54,123 nucleotides of DNA from Fibrobacter sp. (GCA_012513915.1 JAAZBG010000289.1:1-54123); one strand, 5' to 3'; counted from the stretch's first letter, positions 44,584 to 54,123 are shown. Notes: generated by a model not told the origin, from the sequence alone. Numbers and translations: made by a program.

Positions 44584-45912
44584 TCAGGACTTTTTTTTCA
44601 GTAACCGCGCCCCGAACATTCCATCCATTTGATGCTCAAACGGAGTTATTTTTACAAATCCATGATCATCAACGTATCGTCTGGGAATTACTTCCGGCGC
44701 CTGTTCAAGAACGAATTCAGGATGTTCTTTAAGAAAACGTTCAATCTGCATCTCATTTTCCTCGGGTTCTATGGAACAGGTTGAATAGACGACAACACCA
44801 TTTTTGCCTACCAGATTTGCAGTGGATGCCAACAATTGATACTGAACATCAACAATACGGTTCAGATCTTCCTCTGAACGCACCCAACGCGCTTCAGGGT
44901 GACGGTTAAACACTCCGGTAGCAGTACAGGGAGCATCAAGCAGTACCTTGTCAAAAACGCCTGTAAACGGGGGATGTGTCCCGTCACAAAGGAGCGGGTA
45001 GACATTATTCAGTTCCATACGCCCGACGGTTTCCACAACATTCATCAATCGGGGCCATTTTACTTCAGCAGCACAAACCCTGCCTTCATCACCAGTCAAT
45101 TCAGAGAGTAGTGCCGTTTTACCACCTGGTGCAGAGCAGAGATCAATCAGTTTCTCACCTTTTTGTACATCAAGCAGTCCAATCACCCAGCCGGATGATG
45201 GAGCCTGAACATTACACATACCAGCCTGAATCATTCTGATGTTTTCAGGCAGTAATGATTTTTTAAGCTTATAGTAAAGATTCATGTACCCGCTTGACTG
45301 CTCACAAATCGTTTTCACCTCAGCTTCAAACTGCTGCCGTGAATAGTTTCGTAATTTTCTTCTGAGATATATTGACGGTTTCTCATTGTTGAATGCCATG
45401 ATTTTCTTCGTTTTAAGAAGACCATAATTTTTCATCCAGCGTTCGATGATCCATCTCGGATGCGAAAATTCAATTGACAAGCGTAGTGTCAGATCGTTCT
45501 GTGGATCGGGTAATTTAACTATTTTCTTTGCTGCAATCAATCTTCTCATGCATGCATTTACCACGTTTGCATTTTTTGAAACCTGTGGATTTTCTTTTGC
45601 AAGATTAACCGTTTCATTTACAGCCGCATGATCAGGTACCCGGTCCATAAAAAGCAGCTGATACATACCGATTCTAAGAATGCGACGTAAAACATCATTG
45701 TCCTTATATCGTTCATCATTGACATAAGAATCTATCACATAGTCAAGATACAGCATTTTACGGATAATTCCGTAAACCATTTCAAAAATAAACCGTCTAT
45801 CCCGGTGATCGACATGATAATCTCCGATTATTGTATCAATCAGACGCTCCGGATTTGACGGATGCTTGTCATATTCAGTTATAATACGAAAAATCAACTG
45901 ACGACTTTTCAT
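44584..45912 (-). CDS. rsmB: 16S rRNA (cytosine-967-C5)-methyltransferase (RsmB)
   Basis: A 442-residue Sun/RsmB protein. An N-terminal NusB-like domain (RRFIFEMVYGIIRKM, MYQLLFMDRVPDHAAVNETVNLAK) precedes the methyltransferase domain: SAM motif DLCSAPGGKTALLSEL, motif IV DAPCTATGVFNRHPEARW and motif VI YSTCSIEPEENE. Both conserved cysteines are present. It methylates 16S rRNA and starts inside the fmt stop (ATGA). Confidence 0.93.
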   Translation of the reverse strand: MKSRQLIFRIITEYDKHPSNPERLIDTIIGDYHVDHRDRRFIFEMVYGIIRKMLYLDYVIDSYVNDERYKDNDVLRRILRIGMYQLLFMDRVPDHAAVNETVNLAKENPQVSKNANVVNACMRRLIAAKKIVKLPDPQNDLTLRLSIEFSHPRWIIERWMKNYGLLKTKKIMAFNNEKPSIYLRRKLRNYSRQQFEAEVKTICEQSSGYMNLYYKLKKSLLPENIRMIQAGMCNVQAPSSGWVIGLLDVQKGEKLIDLCSAPGGKTALLSELTGDEGRVCAAEVKWPRLMNVVETVGRMELNNVYPLLCDGTHPPFTGVFDKVLLDAPCTATGVFNRHPEARWVRSEEDLNRIVDVQYQLLASTANLVGKNGVVVYSTCSIEPEENEMQIERFLKEHPEFVLEQAPEVIPRRYVDDHGFVKITPFEHQMDGMFGARLLKKKS

Positions 45913-46835
45913 GTAAGTCTATACCCTTCTGTCAAACGACTACCGAGAAGATAGTCATGTGTATCCATCATCCTGCGCCCCTCTGGTTTTACTTTTACCA
46001 CACGAAGCAGACCGGGATTACAGGCAACATCAAAATAAGTATCACCAATAGAAGTTATTGTTCCCGGAACAGCAACATTGGCGCTATCGACAACCAGAGC
46101 ACTATCAATACCAAGTCGTTTGTTGTCAGACATACAATACGTTCCCGGAAATGGCTTGAATGCTCTTATTTTGTTAAATATTGTTTCAGCAGGAAGTGTC
46201 CAGTCGATGCGTGCTTCCTCTTTGCAAAGTTTTGGAGCTTTACATGACAAAGAATGATCCTGTGGAAGATACGCCGTCTCACCGCTGTCAAGTTTCATTA
46301 TCGCATCATTTATCGATTGCGCACCAAGCCTGCTCAGACGTTCATAGAGTTCCGGTGTCGTTTCCATACTCCCGATGTCAACCGACGCCTGAAATAGAAT
46401 TTCCCCGGTGTCAATGCCTTCATCAATTCTGAAAATCGTTATTCCACTGCATTGCTCTCCTGCCTCAATAGCCCGGTGAATGGGTGCAGGACCACGAAAT
46501 CTGGGCAAAAGTGATGCATGAATATTAATTGTCCCGTATTTTGGAATGGAAAATACGGCTCTGGGAAGTATCCGGAATGCTATTACTACGAAAAGATCTG
46601 CGTTCAGTGATTGTAATGTATTGATAAATTCTGTAGATTTTAGGCTGTCCGGTTGTAATACTGGTCCTAAATTATGCTGCTCCGCAAATACGGCAACCGG
46701 AGATTCGCTTAGTTTTAATCCCCTGCCCTGTGGTTTTGCCGGTGTTGTTACAATGCCACATATTCTATGTTTTTGAATCAACGCCTCTAAAGCGGGTAAA
46801 CCAAACTCTGCTGAACCCATGAAAACTATGTTCAA
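45909..46835 (-). CDS. fmt: Methionyl-tRNA formyltransferase (Fmt)
   Basis: A 308-residue Fmt. The N-terminal formyl-transfer domain has FMGSAEFGLPALEAL, TTPAKPQGRG, INIHASLLPRFRGPAPIHRAI and GITIFRIDEGIDTG with the catalytic Asn-His-Asp set; the C-terminal domain binds the tRNA (KIRAFKPFPGTYC). It formylates initiator Met-tRNA. Genes fmt and rsmB often pair, as here. Confidence 0.95.
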   Translation of the reverse strand: MNIVFMGSAEFGLPALEALIQKHRICGIVTTPAKPQGRGLKLSESPVAVFAEQHNLGPVLQPDSLKSTEFINTLQSLNADLFVVIAFRILPRAVFSIPKYGTINIHASLLPRFRGPAPIHRAIEAGEQCSGITIFRIDEGIDTGEILFQASVDIGSMETTPELYERLSRLGAQSINDAIMKLDSGETAYLPQDHSLSCKAPKLCKEEARIDWTLPAETIFNKIRAFKPFPGTYCMSDNKRLGIDSALVVDSANVAVPGTITSIGDTYFDVACNPGLLRVVKVKPEGRRMMDTHDYLLGSRLTEGYRLT

Positions 46836-47255
46836 AATGGAATTTTCCTTTTTAAAAACGCTATAAAATACGAAAAGTCGCTGTACTGTAGGTACATTTT
46901 ATGCATTTTTCCATGTTTTTTCTTATCCAGGGTTGAAAAAAAACGTACATAGTTATAATTTAGAATTATATACTATAGAAAATTGGCGTCATTCTGACGG
47001 TAAAGGTAGTAAAACTGATGAATTCTAATAAATCTGATTGATACAGTTGTTTTCACTGTAAAATTATGACCAGTTGAATGCAGAGCATTTCATACTGGTT
47101 GATCTGGAATTCACCTGATTACCTCTTTATAATGCGTAGAGGTTTTCAATCTTTTTCATTCCGATACCCTACCTTTCTGTATCCACGCCAACTGTATAGA
47201 AAATAATACAATTCAGCCCCGGCACTACCCCAGCAGCGGCTGAAGGAGATACATT

Positions 47256-47360
47256 ATGAAACCTGCCACAAAAAAAAGGAGTCAACGATGTCATCATCAC
47301 TATTCAGTCCTGCAGATGAGTTCGAGATTTTTTGTAGGTTCTGTGAGAAAATTACGATAG
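47256..47360 (+). CDS. Possible 34-codon leader ORF upstream of the zinc-ribbon protein
   Basis: GAAGGAGATACATT precedes an ATG at 47256, a better ribosome site than that of the following gene. The frame encodes a basic peptide starting MKPATKKRSQRC and ends at 47360, overlapping the next gene's start at 47288 in another frame. It could regulate translation by coupling. It is not a conserved family to my knowledge. Confidence 0.35.
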   Translation: MKPATKKRSQRCHHHYSVLQMSSRFFVGSVRKLR

Positions 47361-47674
47361 CACACCTCGACCGTTGCATCGCAGGAAACGGAAAGATTGT
47401 CGACCGGAACTCAGTTTTTGAATACTATTGCACCCGATGCATGAAAACGTTCTGCTATTCAGGTACAGATATTCTGGAGCAGCGTAAAAATTCGATTGAG
47501 ATTTTTGAACAGCGTTCATATACTCCCACCGACCACTTTTTTATTGGCGAAGTTATTCATCATAAGCAATTTAAAGAATGTGGAACTGTCGTCGGAAAAG
47601 ATAATGGATCCCCAAGTAAAATCGTTGTGAAGTTTCCAAAAAGCGGACTGCGACGGCTTGTTCAGGATATGTAA
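47288..47674 (+). CDS. Zinc-ribbon hypothetical protein
   Basis: A 128-residue protein with CRFC and CTRC pairs (residues about 16-51) that may bind zinc, and a C-terminal segment IGEVIHHKQFKECGTVVGKDN resembling the beta-barrel that follows some helicases (HKxFGxGxV-type). AAAAGGAG precedes the start at 47288. Function is unknown. The 46836-47255 interval before it is gene-free and has one TATAAT-like sequence at 47128. Confidence 0.7.
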   Translation: MSSSLFSPADEFEIFCRFCEKITIAHLDRCIAGNGKIVDRNSVFEYYCTRCMKTFCYSGTDILEQRKNSIEIFEQRSYTPTDHFFIGEVIHHKQFKECGTVVGKDNGSPSKIVVKFPKSGLRRLVQDM

Positions 47675-47810
47675 CCGGATTGCCTTCAGATGTACCACAA
47701 TGCTCATACCTGATGTATTGTATCGTGCATGTATAATTATAACTGACGCAGTTAATCGCGACAAGGAATCAGTATTTATCGGGAAACCGCCATGTGCAGT
47801 ATCGCGACAC

Positions 47811-48797
47811 TTAGAGTGATAATATTCCTGATACTGAAATTGATGGTGCGATAGCTACTGTTGCGAATTTGATACCAAAATCAAGTACAACCATTTTTCC
47901 TGAAATGTCAGTTTTAAGCCCGGCGCCTGCACATAACGAAGACAGATTGCTTTTCTGATAGTCATCATCCTCGGAATTCTGCAGCAAGTCTATAACATGT
48001 GATGCATCACGTTGACTGAATGCATAACCAAGCCGCATAACAAGGACTTTTTTGTAAATATTCACTTCAACTGCAGGCTCGAAATTAACGTAATCTCCGG
48101 TCTTTTTGTTTACATCTATCGCAAGACGCAATGATGGAATTGTTCTGGGCACAAAAGAAATGCCACCTTCAAATGTCAATGGCAGGCTGGCTTCCGATTC
48201 ACTCGCATATTTCTCAGCCATAAAACCCAAATTATGTATTGTAAACCCATATATCAAACGTTCACTTTTCAAACGATATTGAATACCGGCATCAATGTAG
48301 AGTGCACCTGCGCTGTATTCAGCAATTTTGTTGTAAACGCCCTTAAATGACGCCCCCGTGTAAAGCCCGTCAAAAATTTTATACCCCCAGCTTACTCCAC
48401 CGTTGATATAACTGTAATAGGACTTTTCACCAGTAAGGTTGTTCTGTGCATCCCTGTTTTCCACAGATGTATTCGCACTGAACATATTGACAGAAAATAC
48501 ACCGTATTTTCCAAATGATCGTGATGCTGCCGCAGGAATACCCCATAATCCATCCATGATTGAAATGTATCCAAGTGCTACATTTATGTTTCCTGTATCC
48601 GTGGCAATTGACGCAGGATTGGTAAATACACCATACAGGCTATTTGGTATAGCAGCAGACGCACCGGCAAGACCGATACTGCGTGAGTCAACACTTAGAT
48701 TTAAAATTGGGAAATCGGTGGTCCCTGCATGTTCATGTTGTGCTAATGCTACAAATAAGGATCCCAGTATCAATACAATCGCCGTAAACTTGTTCAT
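47811..48797 (-). CDS. PorV/PorQ family outer-membrane protein
   Basis: A 328-residue protein with a signal peptide (MNKFTAIVLILGSLFVALAQ) and the beta-barrel pattern of the PorV/PorQ family: DSRSIGLAGASAAIPNSLYGVFTNPASIA at the N-terminus and repeated amphipathic strands ending in an aromatic or hydrophobic residue (VVLDFGIKFATVAI, SVSGILSL). PorV in type IX secretion shuttles cargo, and an orphan C-terminal domain lies elsewhere in the window, but no T9SS gene is nearby. It overlaps the preceding lipoprotein by ATGA. Confidence 0.85.
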   Translation of the reverse strand: MNKFTAIVLILGSLFVALAQHEHAGTTDFPILNLSVDSRSIGLAGASAAIPNSLYGVFTNPASIATDTGNINVALGYISIMDGLWGIPAAASRSFGKYGVFSVNMFSANTSVENRDAQNNLTGEKSYYSYINGGVSWGYKIFDGLYTGASFKGVYNKIAEYSAGALYIDAGIQYRLKSERLIYGFTIHNLGFMAEKYASESEASLPLTFEGGISFVPRTIPSLRLAIDVNKKTGDYVNFEPAVEVNIYKKVLVMRLGYAFSQRDASHVIDLLQNSEDDDYQKSNLSSLCAGAGLKTDISGKMVVLDFGIKFATVAIAPSISVSGILSL

Positions 48798-49513
48798 AAA
48801 AGAGTTGTTCCGTTAAAAAAAAGTATTTTTTCGTAGTTTATTGAAAAATAGTTAAAATCATCCTCTTTAAACAGTAAAGAATACGCTCGGCCATCGCGAA
48901 AATTTTTGAAAACAATCCGCCATGATGAGTTTGGACGTAAATCGGCCAGACTAATCTGAATTGGGAGTGTTTTTTTACTATTAATCGTCATTTCAAGCTG
49001 AAGATTTCTCTCTGGAATGAACCAGCGAAGCACCATCACATTCCTCTTCAAAACCACTGTTGTGTCAGGTTTTGAATTAATATAAGGTTGTAATGGAACA
49101 AGATTCCCTGAAAAAAAAGATTGAAACTCCCTGAGTCCTATCGCCCTTGCCCAGACAAACGGCAATGAATCCATTGCATGTACAGAACTGAATGTATACA
49201 ACCGATCACTGTACTCAAGCATGACAGATTGCGAATTTTCTTTAATTGAAGCAACCTCGATCCCAAGTAACGAGTAAATCCTTGCATCGAAAAAGACAGT
49301 ATCCTTTAGTTTTACAACAAGATTTCCACTAAAAGATTTTTTTTGAATTCTGACTGAGATATCTGCTGCAGCACTCACACTGTCAGGAGCTGCAATTGAC
49401 AGTATAGTTCCACCGCAAGTATAAGGTATCGTCGTGATATCATCCGGCGGTGTGCAACTTGACACTATAAAAATAATTGCTGGAAAAATCAACCTGCGTA
49501 AGTATACGCTCAT
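48794..49513 (-). CDS. LolB/DUF4292-like lipoprotein
   Basis: A 239-residue lipoprotein with lipobox IVSSC and a LolA/LolB-like beta fold (LVVKLKDTVFFDARIYSLLGIEVASI, LQLEMTINSKKTLPIQISLADL, WRIVFKNFRDG). It sits in the envelope operon between the TPR lipoprotein and the PorV-like gene with overlapping ends, so it probably helps with outer-membrane or lipoprotein handling. Confidence 0.7.
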   Translation of the reverse strand: MSVYLRRLIFPAIIFIVSSCTPPDDITTIPYTCGGTILSIAAPDSVSAAADISVRIQKKSFSGNLVVKLKDTVFFDARIYSLLGIEVASIKENSQSVMLEYSDRLYTFSSVHAMDSLPFVWARAIGLREFQSFFSGNLVPLQPYINSKPDTTVVLKRNVMVLRWFIPERNLQLEMTINSKKTLPIQISLADLRPNSSWRIVFKNFRDGRAYSLLFKEDDFNYFSINYEKILFFNGTTLL

Positions 49514-51261
49514 TTTCCTTTTGATCCGGATTCATTGATTAATTTTTCGATATCAAGGATTTTATTTCTGATACTTTCCGGATCTTCAGGTTCAAATTCC
49601 AGGCTTTTCCTGAAAGCATCAATAGCCTTTGTATATTCTTTTTTCTTCAGGTGAATCTCGCCCTTATGCATATGCACTACCGGATCATCACCGACTTTCT
49701 TTACGGCTTCTTCAATATATACATAAGCACTGTCGATATTTCCCATTTGAAAGAGTACCCAGGCGTATGAATCAATAAACGCTCCATTTGATGAATCTGC
49801 TTTCAATGCTTTTGAAATCAGTATTTTTGCGCTATCAAGATTTTCTCCACGCTCAGCCCACATATATCCGAGATAATTGCATGTTGCCGGATCATCAGGT
49901 TTTGCGGCAAGAACTCTGCTAAATGCTTCTGCTGCCTCACTATATTGTTTTGAACGTTCAAATGCGCTCCCTAATTCAAAATATGAGTACACATCTGTCG
50001 AATCTATTGTCAAAGATTTTTGAAACGATTCGATTGCATTTAAATACTCTTTTCGAATCATATACACATGGCCAAGCAGCTTAAGTGGTGCATTATTGTC
50101 AGGAACTGTTTTTTGATATCGCATCGCAATTTGTAACGCATCATCATACAACTTATCCTTAAGTGCAAGATAACACATCTCTTTCCACGCGTCACCAAAT
50201 GTATTTCGTATTGAGAGTGTTTTCTCGAATTCGATCATGGCAAGATCATTTTTCTTCTGTCCAGCGAACACAAGGCCCAAATAAAAATGAAGTTCATAGT
50301 CATCAATACCATCTTTAAGCAGTTCACTTAAAAGGTTTTCAGCTTTGTCATACTGTTTGTTGTAAAAATAGATGATTGCAAGAGTTCTTCCGTATACATC
50401 GCCCAGTTCATTTTCGTTGTACAGTTTTTCATAGTTGACAATTGCGTTAGCATAGTCATTCCGGGTAAGATAAATCTGTGCAGCACTCCTGAGCGCATCC
50501 TCATTGAGAGAATCCAGTTCAAGTGCTTTTTCGAAAAGCCGAAGGCCTTCAGCAGTATCTTTTTGAACTACTTTCAGACCACCAAGCATTACAAAAACAT
50601 CCGGTTTCGGGCCTAATTCTGAAATCATTGACGTATAAAGAGATTCTGCTTCCGTAAAACGTTTTGATGTGATAAGAAGTTTTCCGATTTTGTAACCAAT
50701 CTGAATTGATGACTTATTTTTTCCGTAATAAAGCATATAATACTTCAATGCGTCATCTTTTTTTCCAATTGACTCATAGATGAGCCCCAGAGTATACACC
50801 TCTTCATCAGTGCGTTCATCAATAAGTTCAAGTACTTCGGCAGCTTTTTCAAACTCCCCCATCTTCACATAAATAGAAACAACCTGACGTTTTTCTTTAG
50901 CTGAAAGCTCCTGATTTGTCCGCTGCCCTTTTATGAGAATCAGCGCTTTTGATGTTTTTTCTGATTCGATATAACGGCGAACAAGCTCATCCTTGAGCGT
51001 TTCAGATTGCGGATCAAAATTATAGGCAAGTTCATAATGATGCTCCGCCATGTCAACAATACCGCGACGCTCATAATCTCTTGCCATAATAAAATAACGT
51101 TCAGCACTCTCTTTATCTACTGTAGCTTTACGTTCAACCTGTTGATCAGCTGGTTTTTCAGGTGTTACGACACCAGTATTCCTGAGTGGTGCGGAACAAT
51201 TAACAAAAAGTAAAAAAATCGCTGAAACGTTACAAATAAATCTGATAATGAAACCTGGCAC
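49510..51261 (-). CDS. TPR-repeat lipoprotein
   Basis: A GTG at 51261 follows AAAGAGG five bases upstream and gives 583 residues with a lipobox (AIFLLFVNCSAP). The mature protein consists of about fifteen TPR units (for example AERYFIMARDYERRGIVDMAEHHYELA, NDYANAIVNYEKLY, GDPVVHMHKGEIHLKK-type), covering the rest. TPR lipoproteins serve as scaffolds in envelope assembly. The frame from 51309 adds a start with no ribosome site. Confidence 0.85.
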   Translation of the reverse strand: MPGFIIRFICNVSAIFLLFVNCSAPLRNTGVVTPEKPADQQVERKATVDKESAERYFIMARDYERRGIVDMAEHHYELAYNFDPQSETLKDELVRRYIESEKTSKALILIKGQRTNQELSAKEKRQVVSIYVKMGEFEKAAEVLELIDERTDEEVYTLGLIYESIGKKDDALKYYMLYYGKNKSSIQIGYKIGKLLITSKRFTEAESLYTSMISELGPKPDVFVMLGGLKVVQKDTAEGLRLFEKALELDSLNEDALRSAAQIYLTRNDYANAIVNYEKLYNENELGDVYGRTLAIIYFYNKQYDKAENLLSELLKDGIDDYELHFYLGLVFAGQKKNDLAMIEFEKTLSIRNTFGDAWKEMCYLALKDKLYDDALQIAMRYQKTVPDNNAPLKLLGHVYMIRKEYLNAIESFQKSLTIDSTDVYSYFELGSAFERSKQYSEAAEAFSRVLAAKPDDPATCNYLGYMWAERGENLDSAKILISKALKADSSNGAFIDSYAWVLFQMGNIDSAYVYIEEAVKKVGDDPVVHMHKGEIHLKKKEYTKAIDAFRKSLEFEPEDPESIRNKILDIEKLINESGSKGK

Positions 51262-51319
51262 AAATACCTCTTTATATTTTACATATTGCAATTGACAATA
51301 CTCAAACAAGAAAAACTGA

Positions 51320-52090
51320 TCAGCGTATTACTGAAACAACAAGATCAATTGCCGATTCAAAGGGAACGTTGGTACCTGGTGATACTGATTGTGATACAAT
51401 GGTTCCAGGAAGCAGTGACGAATTATTCTCGTATGATATTTTACCAACTACAAGATTACTCTCCTCAATCTTTTTCCTTGCTTCAGAAATACTCTCACCA
51501 ACCAGATTCGGAACATCAGCAGTTGTCGGCTTTGGTCCCTTAGAGATAATCAGGTCGATCTCCAGATCACGTGATACTGTTGTTCCACACTCCGGAAACG
51601 CCTGAATAATTATATCAACAGGTTTTTCATCATGATAGGTTTTTTTAATTTTACCAATAGAAAGTCCTGCTTTCTTCATTTCAATCCGAGCCTGTCGTTC
51701 AGTCTGATTCCGAACGTCAGGGATGACTGCCACTGGCTTTCCCTTGCTTACCGTCACAGCAATCCGCCGGTTTTTCTTCACTTTAGATCCGGCTTCCGGA
51801 AACTGACTTACAATTGCATTCTCAGTCAGTTTGTTATCATATTCCCGACTTCTTATTTCTGTCAGCAAACCTGCTTTATACAGCACATCCCTGCCTGCTT
51901 CAAGATCTTTTCCAACAATATCCGGAACAGTTACAATATCCCTGTTAACACCAACGATATTAGGCATTACAACCATATCAATAACTAATACAGCGCTTAT
52001 ACCTCCTACCACAAGTGCAATCAGGACACCGGGAACAAAGAATTTCCAGAAATACTGCGGATTAATAGTAATAGTGTATTTTTTCTTCAT
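51320..52090 (-). CDS. PASTA-domain membrane protein
   Basis: A 256-residue protein with one membrane segment at residues about 17-39 (FFVPGVLIALVVGGISAVLV), then three PASTA domains (about 50-117, 118-187, 190-256) with signatures VPDIVGKDLEAGRDVLYKAG, IPDVRNQTERQARIEMKKAG and VPNLVGESISEARKKIEE. PASTA domains bind peptidoglycan muropeptides. It has no kinase domain. It is the first gene of the operon with the TPR lipoprotein. Confidence 0.9.
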   Translation of the reverse strand: MKKKYTITINPQYFWKFFVPGVLIALVVGGISAVLVIDMVVMPNIVGVNRDIVTVPDIVGKDLEAGRDVLYKAGLLTEIRSREYDNKLTENAIVSQFPEAGSKVKKNRRIAVTVSKGKPVAVIPDVRNQTERQARIEMKKAGLSIGKIKKTYHDEKPVDIIIQAFPECGTTVSRDLEIDLIISKGPKPTTADVPNLVGESISEARKKIEESNLVVGKISYENNSSLLPGTIVSQSVSPGTNVPFESAIDLVVSVIR

Positions 52091-52523
52091 CTAAAAGTAA
52101 CCATCCTCTAACAATCGATTGAAATATACCTGTTTATTCTGTAGTTGTGACATAACTCTGAAAACGGTTTCATGGCATTTCCACACCATAGCGCTAACTA
52201 ACTGATACATTAGCCGGTTTTCAATAACAATCATCATCCCGGACTGTCTTTCCGTTTTCTTTACTTAACGTTAAAATAACTTCCGCGATAGATCCATACA
52301 CACTCATTAATTATAATGTGTTAATCCGACTGGAAATTAAAGTAACCTTTGATGTAAGCTGCCCCGAATATTTTGCACCCGTTGGCCGGAACTCTCAGGT
52401 TTAACAAAGTAATACGTACTCTTCCGGAAAATAGTGTGTCTGAACAGAAATGATATTGAAGCGCATAAAGTTATCGACAGAATACGCAAAAAGAGTGCTG
52501 ACCGGTCCAAATCCGCACAAAAA

Positions 52524-53360
52524 CTACCTGGAGTGAACTGGCAGGTCCGCAATACTAAGATCCTCAAGTGGTTTCGGAGGTTCCGGCCTTGTAAAAAACC
52601 ATGCAGCTCCTCCCCCAAGTGCAGCAGCACCAACAGCTCCAATAGACCACCAGACTATCTTTTTAGTCGGATCTTTCATGGTGTATTTAGAAATAAGTGA
52701 TGGATTGTTTGTCCACTTAAAACTAAATGTGATTATGGAGTATTCATCATTAACTTTAATGTCAGGAATCTCTTCAAGGTCAAAAACAACCCTGATAACG
52801 TTATGAAATTCCGGATTGAGCCCTTTGACAGTCTTGTTAACATCAACTTTATCTGAAAAAATCTTAAATCCCTTAATCGGTGATTCAGCAACCGATGGAA
52901 CAGGTGCTGCACTGGCTTTGGTATCCTGGAATTCAAAGGTAATCTTTTTTTGTCTCAAATTTACATCATAATAATAATGTGATGGCTTATCACGAAAAAT
53001 AAAATAACCTGAAATGATCTTTTCGTCAGGAGTAGAACCTTTATCGACTGTAATCTGGATACCTTCAATAACTGCATTCTGAACATTTGCATCAAGCGAA
53101 GACGATTCTATATCTGCAAAAACATTAGTTGTTTGATTAAGGTCGCTCTGCATCGGCACCTGATCCACAGGATTTATAGTACCAGATCCATAATCCGATG
53201 AATTGTTGTCATATGGATCGTTAATTGGAGGAATTGAATCAACAGCCAAACCACCAAACGGATCTCCGCCAAACGGATCTGATGATCCACCGGATTGAGC
53301 ACTAAGGAATGCAAAAGACCCACATACCAGAACCAGCAATTTAACCGATATAGTTCTCAT
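52524..53360 (-). CDS. Secreted protein with C-terminal membrane segment
   Basis: A 278-residue protein with a signal peptide (MRTISVKLLVLVCGSFAFLSAQ), a low-complexity Gly/Asp/Pro/Asn-rich N-terminal region (residues about 23-90), a beta-rich central part that looks AMIN-like (GYFIFRDKPSHYYYDVNLRQKKITFEF, VIRVVFDLEEIP), and a membrane span near 237-258 (IVWWSIGAVGAAALGGGAAWF) before a short tail. The 52095-52523 interval holds no recognised gene. An envelope role is inferred. Confidence 0.65.
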   Translation of the reverse strand: MRTISVKLLVLVCGSFAFLSAQSGGSSDPFGGDPFGGLAVDSIPPINDPYDNNSSDYGSGTINPVDQVPMQSDLNQTTNVFADIESSSLDANVQNAVIEGIQITVDKGSTPDEKIISGYFIFRDKPSHYYYDVNLRQKKITFEFQDTKASAAPVPSVAESPIKGFKIFSDKVDVNKTVKGLNPEFHNVIRVVFDLEEIPDIKVNDEYSIITFSFKWTNNPSLISKYTMKDPTKKIVWWSIGAVGAAALGGGAAWFFTRPEPPKPLEDLSIADLPVHSR

Positions 53361-53720
53361 GTATAAACCCTCGCTTCTATATTAATATATAATAACAAAA
53401 TACCCAAAATCTATATACAGGTCAAGTTTTTTTCAATTACTGACTAAAGTAATGTCTATCCATTGTTTGCGTTTTTTATAAAAAGGTTATAAAAACGGGT
53501 TTTTCCGAACAATCCACTATACAAACAAATAATATTTTAGCATTAAAACATTGCTCTGCTTATATTAAAAATAGATTTTCTTACTATTGAGACAGTTTTC
53601 TATGCATGAGAGAACCTTGGCAGGTAATTGCACACTTCCCGTGTATAGATCATTTCGTTTGGTAACGATAAGAAAAGCAGGTTTTAGAAAAATGACACCT
53701 TAAAGGATTGATGGCATCGG

Positions 53721-54123
53721 GTGATAGTACTATATTGTTTTACAATAGTTTATACAGTTTTTCTGATATACCTTATTATCGTCATATTGCGCCGGCGTCT
53801 GCACAAATACGAAGTTAGCGCAGCGTATCAGCAAAAACCTGTTTCAATAGTTATTCCGTTTCGCAACGAGGAAAAATACCTCGGCCAATTGCTTGCATCA
53901 CTTGATAAACTCGACTACAAAAGTGATATCGAAATTGTGCTTATTGATGACAATTCAACCGACAAATCGACGGAGATCATCAGAAATGTAATCAATTCAA
54001 TTAATCATATGGTAACACTCTGTCATCTGGAGATTAACACACAAAGAAATCTAACCAGCAAACAGCAGGCACTTGATCTCGGTATCAGAAAAGCAAAATT
54101 TGATACGATCGTATTTACCGATG
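53721..54123 (+). CDS. Family 2 glycosyltransferase, 5' part (runs off the window)
   Basis: A GTG at 53721, after an in-frame TGA, opens a frame of at least 134 codons to the right edge. It has an N-terminal membrane segment (TVFLIYLIIVIL) and then the GT-A core of family 2 transferases: KPVSIVIPFRNEEKYLGQLLASL, IEIVLIDDNSTDKSTEII (DDNSTD) and NLTSKQQALDLGI. The end of the gene is outside the window. Start codon choice is tentative because no good ribosome site is seen. Confidence 0.75.
   Translation, partial: MIVLYCFTIVYTVFLIYLIIVILRRRLHKYEVSAAYQQKPVSIVIPFRNEEKYLGQLLASLDKLDYKSDIEIVLIDDNSTDKSTEIIRNVINSINHMVTLCHLEINTQRNLTSKQQALDLGIRKAKFDTIVFTD

Noticed and set aside
1-54123. CRISPR arrays, tRNA or rRNA genes
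   Set aside because: No regularly spaced direct repeats and no tRNA-like T-loop signature or rRNA segment was found on reading; a dedicated scan was not possible.

Overview
The window looks like a chromosomal segment of a Fibrobacterota-type bacterium (Chitinispirillia/Chitinivibrionia-like) of moderate GC. The evidence is a TIGR02147-family gene (a family I know as expanded in Fibrobacter) paired with a lipoprotein carrying the GGTETGNPV signature after its lipobox, a PorV/PorQ-like outer-membrane protein, an orphan C-terminal sorting-type domain and many Ig-like or TPR lipoproteins. This assignment rests on recognition of families, not on a search.

Positions 1 to about 23300 form an accessory, defence-rich island. 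Its left edge holds debris: a truncated low-molecular-weight tyrosine phosphatase gene, a relict of a group II intron reverse transcriptase, and small palindromes. The centrepiece is an 18.7-kb minus-strand operon (20296 down to 1552) of twelve genes joined by ATGA overlaps or gaps of at most about 35 nt. In order of transcription these are a small winged-helix-like protein, an HsdM-type N6-adenine methyltransferase, an HsdS-type specificity subunit, an unknown 393-aa protein, a giant P-loop ATPase whose start may be frameshifted, an unknown 273-aa protein, a NurA-like protein lacking one expected aspartate, a HerA-type DNA translocase, a PD-(D/E)xK-like 192-aa protein, a Ser/Thr kinase with a helical repeat tail, and an EVE-McrB plus McrC pair. 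The methylase-kinase-translocase part recalls the eight-gene MADS defence system (from memory, not aligned). Having McrBC as the last two cistrons of the same operon is the most unusual feature. Behind its promoter lie a DUF1016 (YhcG) nuclease gene with three palindromes in its reading frame, and a 61-codon relict of a second hsdM. A phospholipase C/S1-P1-like gene follows, bracketed by two copies of a 28-30 bp palindrome.

From 23379 the region is mostly core. It has an OsmC gene, a large Ig-repeat lipoprotein, the TIGR02147 regulator-lipoprotein-secreted protein operon, oppD/oppF ATPases without permeases, a periplasmic cyclophilin, a GIY-YIG protein, an EAL-HDOD protein, arginine biosynthesis genes argB-argD-argG with a possible ARG box, ispD, an RMD1/DUF155 membrane protein and a HAD phosphatase. 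Next come a four-gene envelope/STAS operon and fmt-rsmB, closed by a clear terminator. The last part is an envelope operon (PASTA protein, TPR lipoprotein, LolB-like lipoprotein, PorV-like protein), a secreted protein with a C-terminal anchor, and the 5' part of a family 2 glycosyltransferase that runs off the right edge.

No tRNA, rRNA, CRISPR array or intact transposase was recognised.
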